From the NCBI GenBank assembly GCA_900552585.1, contig USAB01000037.1, positions 1 through 15,857 of the forward strand: a DNA stretch of 15,857 nt, read 5' to 3'. Positions 6,929-14,374 of the stretch are shown here, piece by piece. Source of the DNA: an uncultured Coriobacteriaceae bacterium (GTDB lineage Bacteria > Actinomycetota > Coriobacteriia > Coriobacteriales > Eggerthellaceae). The first letter of the stretch is position 1. Every line of letters starts with the position of its first letter. The notes under the pieces are model-generated. The model worked only from the letters and a program-made list of their open reading frames with translations, searched no databases and was not told the origin of the DNA. Both the position numbers and the translations under genes were made by a program.

Positions 6929-7061
6929 GCTTGCGTAGAAGGCAAGTAGTAACTGTTGGCCCCCGAGACATGTTTGTAACAGGCGCATGCGGCGCCGGTG
7001 GACATGGAAATGTTGGACAATCATGACGAAGGGTCCCCGAAATTTTTGAAAGGGGTCCATT
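6929..7061 (+). promoter_or_regulatory. Structured rpsA leader with a hairpin over the ribosome binding site
   Basis: The leader holds a small stem (CTTGC 6930-6934 with GCAAG 6942-6946), repeated TGTTGG and GACATG words, and a final hairpin. In that hairpin GGTCCCC (7032-7038) pairs with GGGGTCC (7052-7058), with one T-T mismatch and a 13-nt loop. The right arm contains the GAAAGGGG ribosome site, so folding would hide it. This fits translational feedback on S1 but is a prediction from pairing alone. The rest of the 6763-7061 gap holds the dxs terminator and promoter; nothing else was seen. Confidence 0.45.
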
Positions 7062-8255
7062 TTGACCGAAATCAAGAACACCGATGTCATCGATTTCGAA
7101 GACGTGTCCGATGACGCGTTGAATCAGATGATCGACGGCACTCTGACCGAGTTCGACGAAGGCGACCTGGTCACGGGCAAAGTCGTTCAGATCGAGCACG
7201 ATGAGGTGCTGGTCGACATCGGATTCAAGAGCGAGGGCGTTGTTCCCGCTCGTGAGCTCTCCATCCGCAAGGATGCGAACCCCGACGACGTCGTCAAGCT
7301 GGGCGACGAGATCGAGGTCTGGGTTCTGCAGAAGGAGGACAAGGACGGCCGTCTGATCCTGTCCAAGAAGCGTGCCGAGTACGAGCGCGCCTGGATTTCC
7401 GTGGAAGAGAAGTTCAAGGCCGGAGAGCCCGTTACGGGCGAGGTCATCGAGGTCGTCAAGGGCGGCCTGATCCTGGACATCGGCCTGCGCGGCTTCCTGC
7501 CGGCATCCCTGGTTGACCTGCATCGCGTCAAGAACCTGGATATGTATCTGAACACCGAGCTCGAGGCCCGCGTCATTGAGATGGACCGCAACCGCAACAA
7601 CGTTGTTCTGTCTCGCCGCGTGCTGCTGGAGGAGGGCCGCAAGAACGAGCGCGCCGAGATCCTCTCCAAGCTGTCCAAGGGCATGCGCCTGAAGGGCACG
7701 GTTTCCAGCATCGTCGATTTCGGTGCTTTCGTGGACCTGGGCGGCATCGACGGCCTGGTGCACATCTCCGAGCTGTCTTGGAGCCACGTGAACCATCCGT
7801 CCGAGGTTGTCAAGGTTGGCGAAGAGGTCGAGGTCGAGGTCCTGGATGTGGACCTGCAGCGCGAGCGCATCTCCCTGGGCCTGAAGCAGACCACCGAGGA
7901 TCCGTGGAAGAAGCTCATTGAGTCCTACCCGCTGGGATCCATCGTCGACGGCAAGGTTACGAAGACCGTCCCGTTCGGCGCATTCGTGGAGCTGGCCAAT
8001 GGCGTCGAGGGCCTGGTGCACATCTCCGAGATGTCCCCGAAGCATATCGATACGCCGACGCAGGTTGTCCATGCCGGTGACGAGGTCAAGGTCAAGGTCA
8101 TGGAGATCAACCCCGAGCGTCGTCGCATCAGCCTGTCCATGAAGGCAGCTGCTGCCGATCTGGGTTACGAGATCGAAGTTGCCGATCCGCCCGAGGGCGA
8201 AGAGCGTCCGGCCCGCAAGCCGCGCAAGCAGAACGATGAGAAGGACGCCGAGTAG
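7062..8255 (+). CDS. rpsA: 30S ribosomal protein S1, four S1 domains
   Basis: S1 helps the 30S subunit bind and unfold mRNA. The 397-residue product has four S1 (OB-fold) RNA-binding repeats at about 34-103, 119-186, 206-275 and 291-360. The last two carry the classic patterns GTVSSIVDFGAFVDLGGIDG and GLVHISELSWSHV, and repeat 4 has VEGLVHISEMSPKHI. Repeats 1 and 2 are more diverged, as is usual. The C-terminal 35 residues are charged and probably disordered. Four repeats and this length are typical of Gram-positive S1; the six-repeat form is proteobacterial. The TTG start at 7062 follows GAAAGGGG at 7048-7055, which lies in a hairpin. It is flanked by a promoter and terminators on both sides, so it is probably transcribed alone. 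The following coaE and uvrB match the actinobacterial order. Confidence 0.95.
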   Translation: MTEIKNTDVIDFEDVSDDALNQMIDGTLTEFDEGDLVTGKVVQIEHDEVLVDIGFKSEGVVPARELSIRKDANPDDVVKLGDEIEVWVLQKEDKDGRLILSKKRAEYERAWISVEEKFKAGEPVTGEVIEVVKGGLILDIGLRGFLPASLVDLHRVKNLDMYLNTELEARVIEMDRNRNNVVLSRRVLLEEGRKNERAEILSKLSKGMRLKGTVSSIVDFGAFVDLGGIDGLVHISELSWSHVNHPSEVVKVGEEVEVEVLDVDLQRERISLGLKQTTEDPWKKLIESYPLGSIVDGKVTKTVPFGAFVELANGVEGLVHISEMSPKHIDTPTQVVHAGDEVKVKVMEINPERRRISLSMKAAAADLGYEIEVADPPEGEERPARKPRKQNDEKDAE

Positions 8256-8280
8256 TCTTTTCTCTTCTCTTTGCTGATGG

Positions 8281-8311
8281 AAGGTCCGCTGTGCATGCAG
8301 CGGGCCTTTTT
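8281..8311 (+). terminator. Strong intrinsic terminator after rpsA
   Basis: AAGGTCCGCTG (8281-8291) pairs with CAGCGGGCCTT (8298-8308), giving 11 pairs with one T-G, around a TGCATG loop. It runs straight into TTTTT (8307-8311). Stem and T-run are both good. Confidence 0.9.
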
Positions 8312-8351
8312 CGTTCCGGACGTCAGGGTGGCAGTGCGTGTTTATGATTTC

Positions 8352-8365
8352 GCACTTGCAAGTGC
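8352..8365. promoter_or_regulatory. Perfect 14-bp palindrome upstream of coaE
   Basis: GCACTTGCAAGTGC is a perfect palindrome with no spacer. It ends 3 bp before the probable -35 of coaE (8369). Its length and position fit a dimeric repressor or activator site. No regulator was identified. Confidence 0.4.
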
Positions 8366-8368
8366 TCC

Positions 8369-8396
8369 TTGTCTCGGTTGCGCTCTGTTGTACGCT
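8369..8396 (+). promoter_or_regulatory. Probable promoter of coaE-uvrB
   Basis: TTGTCT (8369-8374) and TACGCT (8391-8396) are 16 bp apart, a reasonable sigma-70-type pair just upstream of coaE. Only partial matches to consensus. Confidence 0.4.
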
Positions 8397-8452
8397 ATGG
8401 GCGAAGGTATTTCGTTCGCTCGCGGGGCGCAGTGGCATGAAGGAAGTGTTCC

Positions 8453-9058
8453 ATGAAGATTATCGTGGTTATCGGCGGCATTGGTTCGGGCAAATCGACG
8501 GTGTCGAAGGGATTCGTCTCCCATGGTGCGGCATTTATCGATTTGGACGAGGTAGGGCATGACGTCCTGCTGCGTGTAGACGTGATTCACGACATGGTTG
8601 CGGCATTCGGGAGCGACATTCTTACCGAAGACGGCTCCGTTGATCGTAAGGCGCTGGCAGCCAAGGCGTTCGCGTCGCCCGAGGCGACGGCAACGCTCAA
8701 CGGCATCTCCCATCCGCGTCTGATTGCGGAGGCGAAGGATCGCCTGAAAGCGTTCGAAAACGGCGGCAGGGCCGCCTGCGTCATCGAGATTTCCCCTTAC
8801 GACGGACCGCAGGGAACATTCGGGGTGTTTACGGATATGGCAGACGCCACCGTTGCGGTTGTCGCCCCGCTCGAGCTCCGTGTGGAACGGGCGGTGGCGC
8901 GCGGCTTCTCTGAGGCGGATGTGCGCAACCGCATCGCGCGCCAGGTAAGCGACGACCAGCGCCGTTTGTGGGCGGATTTCGTCATAGAGAACGATTCCGA
9001 CCTGCATACGCTCCAGCAGCGTATCGACACGGTGTGGGATCAGATCGTCAACCGCTAA
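8453..9058 (+). CDS. coaE: Dephospho-CoA kinase
   Basis: CoaE phosphorylates the ribose 3'-hydroxyl of dephospho-CoA, the last step of coenzyme A synthesis. The 201-residue protein is of normal single-domain length. The P-loop is GGIGSGKST at 8-16. The substrate-site stretch FIDLDEVGHDVL holds D30 and D32, where relatives have D-x-D. ISHPRL near 84 is a family marker, and a lid region with RNRIARQ follows near 160. The ATG at 8453 has AAGGAAG about 7 nt upstream. An ATG at 8437 is out of frame. It is followed by uvrB after 48 nt without a terminator, so the two are probably co-transcribed. The family motif usually written ASPLL/VPLLFE reads EISPYDGPQG here, a modest divergence seen in some actinobacterial CoaE-like proteins. 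Confidence 0.9.
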   Translation: MKIIVVIGGIGSGKSTVSKGFVSHGAAFIDLDEVGHDVLLRVDVIHDMVAAFGSDILTEDGSVDRKALAAKAFASPEATATLNGISHPRLIAEAKDRLKAFENGGRAACVIEISPYDGPQGTFGVFTDMADATVAVVAPLELRVERAVARGFSEADVRNRIARQVSDDQRRLWADFVIENDSDLHTLQQRIDTVWDQIVNR

Positions 9059-9106
9059 CCGCACGCAGGCAAAGCAGCGGCAGCGAGACAAGGAGGGAAA
9101 CGCGGT

Positions 9107-11236
9107 ATGGCCCATCTGAGGAACATCGAAGGTCATGATATGGAGGGCAAGCTGTCCGAAGTGCGGCTTTCCGACACGCCGTTCAAGGGTGTTTCCCCCT
9201 TCGAGCCCGCCGGAGACCAGCCGGAAGCCATCCAGGCGCTTGCGGATGGCGTCGAGAAGGGGCTGCGCTACCAAAATCTGCTGGGCGTGACGGGTTCGGG
9301 GAAGACGTTCACGATGGCGAAGGTCATCGAGGCCGTTCAAAAGCCCACGCTGGTCTTGGCGCCGAACAAGACGCTTGCGGCGCAGCTGGCAGGGGAGCTG
9401 CGCGAATTCTTCCCGAACAATGCTGTGGTCTATTTCGTCTCGTATTACGACTATTACCAGCCAGAGGCCTATGTGCCTACCACGGATACGTTCATCGAGA
9501 AGGACTCCTCCATCAACGAAGAGGTGGAAAAGCTGCGCCATGCCGCCACGGCGGCACTGCTGTCCCGGCGCGATGTCATCGTCGTTGCCTCCGTCTCGTG
9601 TATTTACGGCATCGGCTCGCCTATGGATTATGCCGGCATGGCCGTGTTCGTAGACAAGGACAAGCCGTATGACCGCGATGACTTGATCTACGACCTCATC
9701 GACATCCAATACGACCGGAATGATTACGAGCTGACGCGAGGCACGTTCCGCGTACGCGGCGATTCCCTGGACGTGTTCCCCCCGTATGCCGACAATCCGC
9801 TGCATCTGGAATTCTGGGGCGACGAGATAGAGACCATCGACGAGGTCGACTTGGTCACGGGCGAGAAGCTGAACAGCTTTTCGGCCATTCCCATCTGGCC
9901 TGCCTCGCACTATGTCACGGCGAAGCCGAAGATGGAGCGTGCCCTGAAATCCATCCGCGACGAGCTGCAGCAGCGCCTGGCCCAGTTCAAGGATGAGGGC
10001 AAGCTGCTGGAAGCGGAGCGGCTGGAGATGCGCACGACGTACGATCTCGAGATGATGGAGACCATGGGATTCTGCAGCGGCATCGAGAACTACTCCCGCC
10101 ATCTGGATGGCCGTAAGCCCGGCGAGCCGCCATACACGCTGCTGGATTACTTCCCGAAGGATTTCCTGTGCATGGTGGATGAGAGCCACGTGACCATCCC
10201 GCAGGTGCGCGGCATGCACGAAGGCGACCGCTCGCGTAAGGTCACGCTGGTAGACCACGGGTTCCGCCTACCCAGCTGCCTGGACAACCGTCCGCTGCGC
10301 TTTGACGAATTCGAGGCGCGCATCCCGCAGTTCATCTACATGAGCGCCACGCCCGGCGATTACGAGCTGAAGGTCACGCAGAACCAGGTGGAGCAGATCA
10401 TTCGCCCCACGGGCCTGCTTGATCCCGAGGTCATCGTGCGTCCCACGAAGTCGCAAATCGACGACATCATCGAGGAATCGCGCGCACGTGCCGAAAAGAA
10501 CGAGCGCGTGCTGATTACAACGCTGACGAAGAAGATGGCGGAGGACCTGACAGACCATTTGCTTGACCAGGGTATTCGCGCGCGGTATATGCATTCGGAC
10601 ATCGGCACGCTGGAACGCGTCGAGATCCTGCACGACCTGCGCGCAGGCGCGTTCGATGTGCTTGTGGGCATCAACCTGCTTCGCGAGGGTCTTGACCTGC
10701 CGGAGGTGTCGCTGGTTGCCATCCTGGATGCTGACAAAGAGGGCTTCCTGCGCAATCACCGCTCGCTTATCCAGACCATGGGTCGCGCCGCCCGTAACGT
10801 CAGCGGCCAGGTAATCATGTACGCGGACCGCATCACGGACTCCATGAAGCGGGCCATCGATGAGACGAAGCGTCGCCGCACGTTGCAGATTGCGTTCAAC
10901 AAGGAACACGGCATCGAGCCAAAGACCGTCCGCAAGGCCATCAACGACATCATGGATTACGTCAATCAGGACGAGGAGAACACCACCTCGGAGCAGGTGA
11001 ACAAGGAGCTGGCGCGCATGTCGCGCGCCGAGGTCATGCGCCTGGTCTCTTCGCTGGAAGGCGATATGGCCGAGGCATCGCGCAACATGGATTTCGAAGA
11101 AGCCGCCCGCCTGCGCGACCAGCTGGTGAAACTGCGCACCGGCATCGAGGGCGGCACGGAGGACGAGGCCCTGCAGCGCCTGAAGAAGGATGCGCGCAAG
11201 GGTTCGAAATACGGTTCGTCGCGGCATAAACGGTAG
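9107..11236 (+). CDS. uvrB: UvrABC excision repair protein UvrB
   Basis: UvrB receives damaged DNA from UvrA, verifies the lesion with its beta-hairpin and recruits UvrC. The 709-residue protein shows helicase motif I GVTGSGKT (60-67), the damage-probing hairpin with YYDYYQPEAYVP (about 113-124), motif II VDESHVT, YMSATPGDYE, and motif VI QTMGRAARN. The C-terminal UVR domain, which binds UvrC, is at about 642-677 (DFEEAARLRDQL). AGGAGGG at 9091-9097 supports ATG 9107. ATG 9140 would remove 11 non-conserved residues and is a weaker alternative. No LexA-like box was seen in the 48-nt gap after coaE. A basic tail (RKGSKYGSSRHKR) ends the protein. No break in the frame. Confidence 0.97.
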   Translation: MAHLRNIEGHDMEGKLSEVRLSDTPFKGVSPFEPAGDQPEAIQALADGVEKGLRYQNLLGVTGSGKTFTMAKVIEAVQKPTLVLAPNKTLAAQLAGELREFFPNNAVVYFVSYYDYYQPEAYVPTTDTFIEKDSSINEEVEKLRHAATAALLSRRDVIVVASVSCIYGIGSPMDYAGMAVFVDKDKPYDRDDLIYDLIDIQYDRNDYELTRGTFRVRGDSLDVFPPYADNPLHLEFWGDEIETIDEVDLVTGEKLNSFSAIPIWPASHYVTAKPKMERALKSIRDELQQRLAQFKDEGKLLEAERLEMRTTYDLEMMETMGFCSGIENYSRHLDGRKPGEPPYTLLDYFPKDFLCMVDESHVTIPQVRGMHEGDRSRKVTLVDHGFRLPSCLDNRPLRFDEFEARIPQFIYMSATPGDYELKVTQNQVEQIIRPTGLLDPEVIVRPTKSQIDDIIEESRARAEKNERVLITTLTKKMAEDLTDHLLDQGIRARYMHSDIGTLERVEILHDLRAGAFDVLVGINLLREGLDLPEVSLVAILDADKEGFLRNHRSLIQTMGRAARNVSGQVIMYADRITDSMKRAIDETKRRRTLQIAFNKEHGIEPKTVRKAINDIMDYVNQDEENTTSEQVNKELARMSRAEVMRLVSSLEGDMAEASRNMDFEEAARLRDQLVKLRTGIEGGTEDEALQRLKKDARKGSKYGSSRHKR

Positions 11237-11300
11237 CGCTTACACGTGCCCGGACAGGTGCTGAGGGCGGCGCAGGCGTCCATAGGCCAGGCAAGGCGCC

Positions 11301-11325
11301 GGGTGGGGGAGCGGCCGGGGGGGGG
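11301..11325 (+). other. G-rich stretch with a G9 run between convergent genes
   Basis: GGG, GGGGG and a run of nine G (11317-11325) lie within 25 nt, enough for a four-tract G-quadruplex on the + strand. It lies 65 nt after the uvrB stop, in the gap before the convergent membrane protein gene. Run length may also be a sequencing artefact. Confidence 0.5.
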
Positions 11326-11332
11326 CAAATAG

Positions 11333-11402
11333 ATGCGCCGTCCGGATGCGGTGATTAGGTACCGGCGCATGCAACTGTACCCGCGCACGCAGGCGCGCGT
11401 AC
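11333..11402 (-). terminator. Two inverted repeats downstream of the membrane glycosyltransferase gene
   Basis: GTACCCGCGC (11377-11386) and GCGCGCGTAC (11393-11402) form a 10-bp stem with one mismatch, 7 nt past the stop of the - strand gene. ATGCGCCG (11333-11340) and CGGCGCAT (11363-11370) form a perfect 8-bp stem with a 22-nt loop. On the - strand the second is followed by CTATTT, a weak T-tract. Either may end transcription; neither is a textbook terminator. The remaining 11237-11300 shows nothing recognisable. Confidence 0.3.
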
Positions 11403-11409
11403 CATACGA

Positions 11410-13320
11410 TTAGTCGCTGCTCGGCGCCTGCGCATCCACGCGGATGCTGTCGGAGTTCGTGATCCTGTACAGCGTGAAGTTCTGCTGGCTGCCAGCATTC
11501 GTCTTCTGCACGTTGTTCGACTCGAATGTGATCTTCTGGTTCTTGTTCACCAAGATGTAGTCGATATGCGCAAGCGATTGCGTCATCTTACTGGAATCCT
11601 GGTACTCGCGGTCGCCCGCCAATCCGGCCATTCCCATAACGGCTGCCTGATTCAGCACGCCATGCGTCGAATCGTTCGCGAATGACGTGTCCGTGCAATA
11701 GCGGTACGTCATCTTGCGGTTCTGGATGTACGTGTCCGTGAGGTTGTTCAGCTGCGTGCGATCCGTATCGTTCACAATCAGCACCTTCGCATCCTGCGGC
11801 AGGCTGTCCAGGTACTCGTCGATCTCGACAACCTCCTGGATCTGGCTTTCGTCGATGCCGTAGGCCTTCCAGTTGTACTTCACGGCGCCGACGTTGTTCC
11901 CGATGCAGCAGGCGAATATCACGGCCATGATGGCCAGATACGCACCGCGTTTGCGGCGTCCCATCAGGCGGATGGTGCCGGCGAGTATGAACGCGATGAC
12001 GGCGGCGCGCGACAGCCATACACCCGGGTTGATCTCCAACAGCGTCTCGCTGTCGTCGATGTCCGTCATCGTCTTCGCTGTGATGTCGAATTCCTGCTGG
12101 TCAAGCGGTTCGAACTGCGAAATAAAGTCGCGCAGCATGTGGAATTGCGAGTTGTCGAAGCCCTGCGACAGGTTCGCCGAACCGAACATGGTGGCAACCA
12201 GCAGGCATGCGGCCACGACGGTTCCGGTAAGGACGCAGGATGTGCGCACGTTGCGCTTCCAGGCGGAGAAATCCTGCTGCCGCACCTGCTGCATGAACAG
12301 GATCATGAGCGGGATGAACAGAGGGATGACGTAGCGCAGATGCTGCCGTAACGCCACATGGCCCACGTCCTCGCGGATGGAGATGGTGTACAGCACGGTC
12401 AGGAGCCCCACGCCGATGGCCAGCAGGCTGAATGCCAGCAGGCGCTTCTGGTCCGAGTCGAATTTTTTCCAGCCCAGCAGCGGGAACGCAAGGCAGAAGA
12501 AGCCGAATCCCACCACCAGGTACGTGAAATCCGTAACCAGCGCGTAGATGGCGAACGCCCACGTATAGGGGCTGAACAGGATGCCGGGATCCATTTGGTT
12601 GTACGAGTTGCCCATTCCGTCGAACAGCGTGGCCTTCAAGATGACGAACGGTGCCAGGAATCCCACCAGGAAGCAGGCGATGCCCATGATGCAGTCCGTC
12701 CGGGGGCGCGACTTCCGTATGGCCAGGATAACGAGCATCACGCAGAACGCGATTGCGTAGGCGGCAGCGACTTCCTTGCACAGGTACACGGCGTAGCAGG
12801 CAAGGCCGCTGCACAGGCAGAGCACGGGGTAGCGGCGGGTGGTGTTGCACAGCGTTACCCACATGAGGTAGGCAAGCCAGAGCGCCAGCGGGAAGAAGAC
12901 GCTCTCGCTCATGAAAGTCATGGAGTAGCACATGTCCGGCATAGCCAGCACCAGCACCTGTGCCGTGACGTTCGGCAGCAGGCGGTTGCCAAAGACGCGC
13001 TTGGCAATCAGGAACGTGGGGAATACGGCGGTGCATACATAGAGCGAGCTCAGCACTCCGATGGCGCGCACCTGCGAAACCGTGTCGTTGAAGAACATAG
13101 CGGGGAAGAGCAGGAGCGGGTAGAGGATCTTCTGGAACGTGGAGTCCTCGCCGCGGATGGTCAGCGTTCCGTCTGTGAACAGGCTGCGCGCAAGATCCAG
13201 GTAGCGCAACTCGTCCGGCATGACGTCGATGGTCTTCGGGAACAGGGCCAGCGCAATGCGGATGGCGGCGAACGCCGCGTACAGCCCGATGGCGATCCAG
13301 AGCAGCGTTCGCGCGCTCAC
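11410..13320 (-). CDS. Polytopic membrane protein, GT-C-like glycosyltransferase
   Basis: With GTG at 13320 the product is 636 residues. It has about 12 hydrophobic segments between residues 6 and 480, then a C-terminal soluble domain of about 160 residues, probably outside the membrane. The first loop after TM1 carries PDELRYLDLARSL, with D36/E37 where GT-C transferases of the ArnT/PMT/RgtA type keep their acidic catalytic motif. MSESVFFPLALW in a later segment is also common in this superfamily. Such enzymes move sugars from polyprenyl-phosphate donors to lipids, glycans or proteins outside the cell. The acceptor here is unknown. The gene is convergent with uvrB and divergent from the Rrf2 gene, so it stands alone. 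GTG 13320 has no ribosome site. The frame stays open for 53 codons upstream to an ATC preceded by AAGGAG, so the true protein may have 689 residues. Confidence 0.72.
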   Translation of the reverse strand: MSARTLLWIAIGLYAAFAAIRIALALFPKTIDVMPDELRYLDLARSLFTDGTLTIRGEDSTFQKILYPLLLFPAMFFNDTVSQVRAIGVLSSLYVCTAVFPTFLIAKRVFGNRLLPNVTAQVLVLAMPDMCYSMTFMSESVFFPLALWLAYLMWVTLCNTTRRYPVLCLCSGLACYAVYLCKEVAAAYAIAFCVMLVILAIRKSRPRTDCIMGIACFLVGFLAPFVILKATLFDGMGNSYNQMDPGILFSPYTWAFAIYALVTDFTYLVVGFGFFCLAFPLLGWKKFDSDQKRLLAFSLLAIGVGLLTVLYTISIREDVGHVALRQHLRYVIPLFIPLMILFMQQVRQQDFSAWKRNVRTSCVLTGTVVAACLLVATMFGSANLSQGFDNSQFHMLRDFISQFEPLDQQEFDITAKTMTDIDDSETLLEINPGVWLSRAAVIAFILAGTIRLMGRRKRGAYLAIMAVIFACCIGNNVGAVKYNWKAYGIDESQIQEVVEIDEYLDSLPQDAKVLIVNDTDRTQLNNLTDTYIQNRKMTYRYCTDTSFANDSTHGVLNQAAVMGMAGLAGDREYQDSSKMTQSLAHIDYILVNKNQKITFESNNVQKTNAGSQQNFTLYRITNSDSIRVDAQAPSSD

Positions 13321-13476
13321 CGTACGGTGGACAAGTTTGGAAAACCGCTGGTTAACAGCGTGCTTGCTGCGTTTCGGCGCGGGTCGTTCCTCCGCTGACG
13401 CATCGTGTTTCCGGGCGGGTGCGGGCCGGTCCTGCGAATCTTGCCGGCTGAGTTCGGTGTGTTCTTCTAGCGGTTC

Positions 13477-13490
13477 GATTGCTGCTCCTT
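13477..13490 (-). promoter_or_regulatory. Ribosome binding site facing an ATC codon: possible true start of the membrane glycosyltransferase
   Basis: On the - strand AAGGAG (13490 to 13485) is followed after CAGCA by ATC (13479-13477), in frame with the gene. A TAA stands directly before AAGGAG's frame position, so the open frame begins here. No ATG, GTG or TTG occurs in frame between 13479 and 13320. The 53 added residues are hydrophilic and basic near TM1, a plausible cytoplasmic tail. ATC starts are very rare, so an ATG miscalled as ATC is an alternative. Confidence 0.35.
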
Positions 13491-13576
13491 AGAATGGTTT
13501 GGAACCTCAAGTCTACCCATGACCGGTGGGCGAAGATGTGCAGATGTGCTGCGTTTTGCAAATAATGCGAAAAGAT

Positions 13577-13605
13577 GGTCGGCATATCCGGCCGGACGTC
13601 CGACC
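13577..13605. promoter_or_regulatory. Nested palindromes between the divergent genes
   Basis: TCCGGCCGGA (13587-13596) and CGGACGTCCG (13593-13602) are overlapping perfect 10-bp palindromes. They lie inside the arms GGTCGG (13577-13582) and CCGACC (13600-13605). The cluster lies about 70 bp upstream of the Rrf2 gene's -35 and about 90 bp upstream of the divergent gene's possible ATC start. It may be an operator or cruciform-prone site; GC-rich chance pairing is possible. Confidence 0.3.
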
Positions 13606-13671
13606 GCTACTACCTTTACTGATAGGCAATTTCCGTCTGCGGCGACGCGCGCGCCGATTATGCAGCATTTC

Positions 13672-13700
13672 TTGTGAAGCGCATGCAGACGTAGTATAAA
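13672..13700 (+). promoter_or_regulatory. Promoter of the Rrf2-family regulator gene
   Basis: TTGTGA (13672-13677) and TATAAA (13695-13700) are separated by 17 bp, the best-matching promoter in the window. The start point would be near 13707, about 50 nt before the ATG at 13760. Confidence 0.7.
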
Positions 13701-13719
13701 TATGACTGAAAAACTAGGA

Positions 13720-13732
13720 TTTACCGTTTACC
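13720..13732 (+). repeat. Tandem TTTACC half-sites in the Rrf2 gene leader
   Basis: TTTACC occurs at 13720-13725 and again at 13727-13732, a 7-bp period, just downstream of the promoter. Position fits an autoregulatory site for the Rrf2 protein encoded next. No match to a known IscR site is claimed. Confidence 0.3.
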
Positions 13733-13759
13733 CGAGTTGCAACGAGGTGGATGCTTGTG

Positions 13760-14215
13760 ATGAAGATCTCGACGAAGGGACGCTATGCACTGCGTCTGAT
13801 GATCGAAATCGGCCGTAAGGAAGAGGGTAAGCTGACGACGCTGCGCGAGGTTGCCGAGCAGCAGGATATTTCCATGAAGTACCTGGAACAGCTGGTCGGC
13901 CACCTGACGAAGGCCGGCCTCATCGTAGGCCATCGGGGTATCCATGGCGGATATTCCCTTGCTCGCGCCGCCCATGATATCACTGCCGGCGATATATTGC
14001 GCGCCAGCGAAGGCGGGACGGCCCCGGTGGCCTGCCTGGAACGTGAGGCGCCCGCCTGCCCGCGCCGTTCCATGTGCGATACCATCGATTTCTGGGAGGG
14101 CCTGGATAACGTCATCGAAGGCTATGTCGACGGCGTGACGCTAGCCGACCTGGTCGCTCAGAACAAGAAGAGCAACGACGAGCTGGTGGAGCGCCTTCTG
14201 AAGCCCACGGCCTAA
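13760..14215 (+). CDS. Rrf2 family transcriptional regulator, IscR-like with three cysteines
   Basis: A 151-residue winged-helix regulator. It opens with MKISTKGRYALRLMIEIG, the standard start of Rrf2 proteins. The DNA-binding region includes ISMKYLEQLVGHLTKAGLI and the wing GHRGIHGGYSLAR. Three cysteines, C92, C100 and C106 (spacing C-x7-C-x5-C), lie where IscR has C92, C98 and C104, so an iron-sulfur cluster is likely and redox or iron status may be the signal. The start at 13760 is preferred to ATG 13751: it gives the family N-terminus and places GAGG (13744-13747) 12 nt upstream, against 3 nt. Unlike isc operons, no iscS or iscU follows; a terminator and recN do. Targets are unknown; autoregulation is likely. 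Confidence 0.9.
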   Translation: MKISTKGRYALRLMIEIGRKEEGKLTTLREVAEQQDISMKYLEQLVGHLTKAGLIVGHRGIHGGYSLARAAHDITAGDILRASEGGTAPVACLEREAPACPRRSMCDTIDFWEGLDNVIEGYVDGVTLADLVAQNKKSNDELVERLLKPTA

Positions 14216-14280
14216 CCGGAGCGTCGGGCGGATGGCGGCTTCTCCCCGTATCTCCGACAGGAAAGAAGAGTGCGCCAAGC

Positions 14281-14314
14281 GATTCCCGTGCAGTGCCTGC
14301 GCGGGAATCCTTTT
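14281..14314 (+). terminator. Intrinsic terminator after the Rrf2 gene
   Basis: A 13-bp stem with one T-G pair joins 14281-14293 to 14297-14309 around a TGC loop (outer arms GATTCCCG and CGGGAATC). TTTT follows at 14311-14314. It separates the Rrf2 gene from recN. Confidence 0.9.
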
Positions 14315-14334
14315 ATGGAGACATAAGCGCGCGC

Positions 14335-14343
14335 TGTTATACT
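14335..14343 (+). promoter_or_regulatory. Extended -10 promoter of recN
   Basis: TGTTATACT is an extended -10 (TGn plus TATACT at 14338-14343), 31 nt before the recN ATG and after the upstream terminator. No -35 match. No LexA-like dyad was seen near it, although recN is SOS-controlled in many bacteria. Confidence 0.6.
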
Positions 14344-14374
14344 CCAGGGCAGAGACGAAGAAGGAAGGCCCGGC

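Noticed and set aside
7004..7111. Short + strand frame beginning ATGGAAATG in the rpsA leader
   Set aside because: No ribosome site, runs out of frame into rpsA, and no sign of a leader peptide.
8402..8416. Dyad CGAA...TTCG before coaE as a LexA box for uvrB
   Set aside because: Spacing does not fit CGAAC-n4-GTTCG, and it precedes coaE, not uvrB.
6759..8438. 559-codon - strand frame opposite rpsA
   Set aside because: Repeats of LDLDL-type sequence only mirror the S1 repeats; it also crosses two terminators and a promoter.
8342..10258. 638-codon open frame on the - strand opposite coaE and uvrB
   Set aside because: No recognisable domain; it lies across two clear genes in GC-rich DNA, where antisense frames stay open by codon bias.
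12358..13398. 346-codon + strand frame opposite the membrane glycosyltransferase
   Set aside because: Highly charged, Gln/His-rich, no domain. The - strand frame has clear membrane segments and the acidic GT-C motif.
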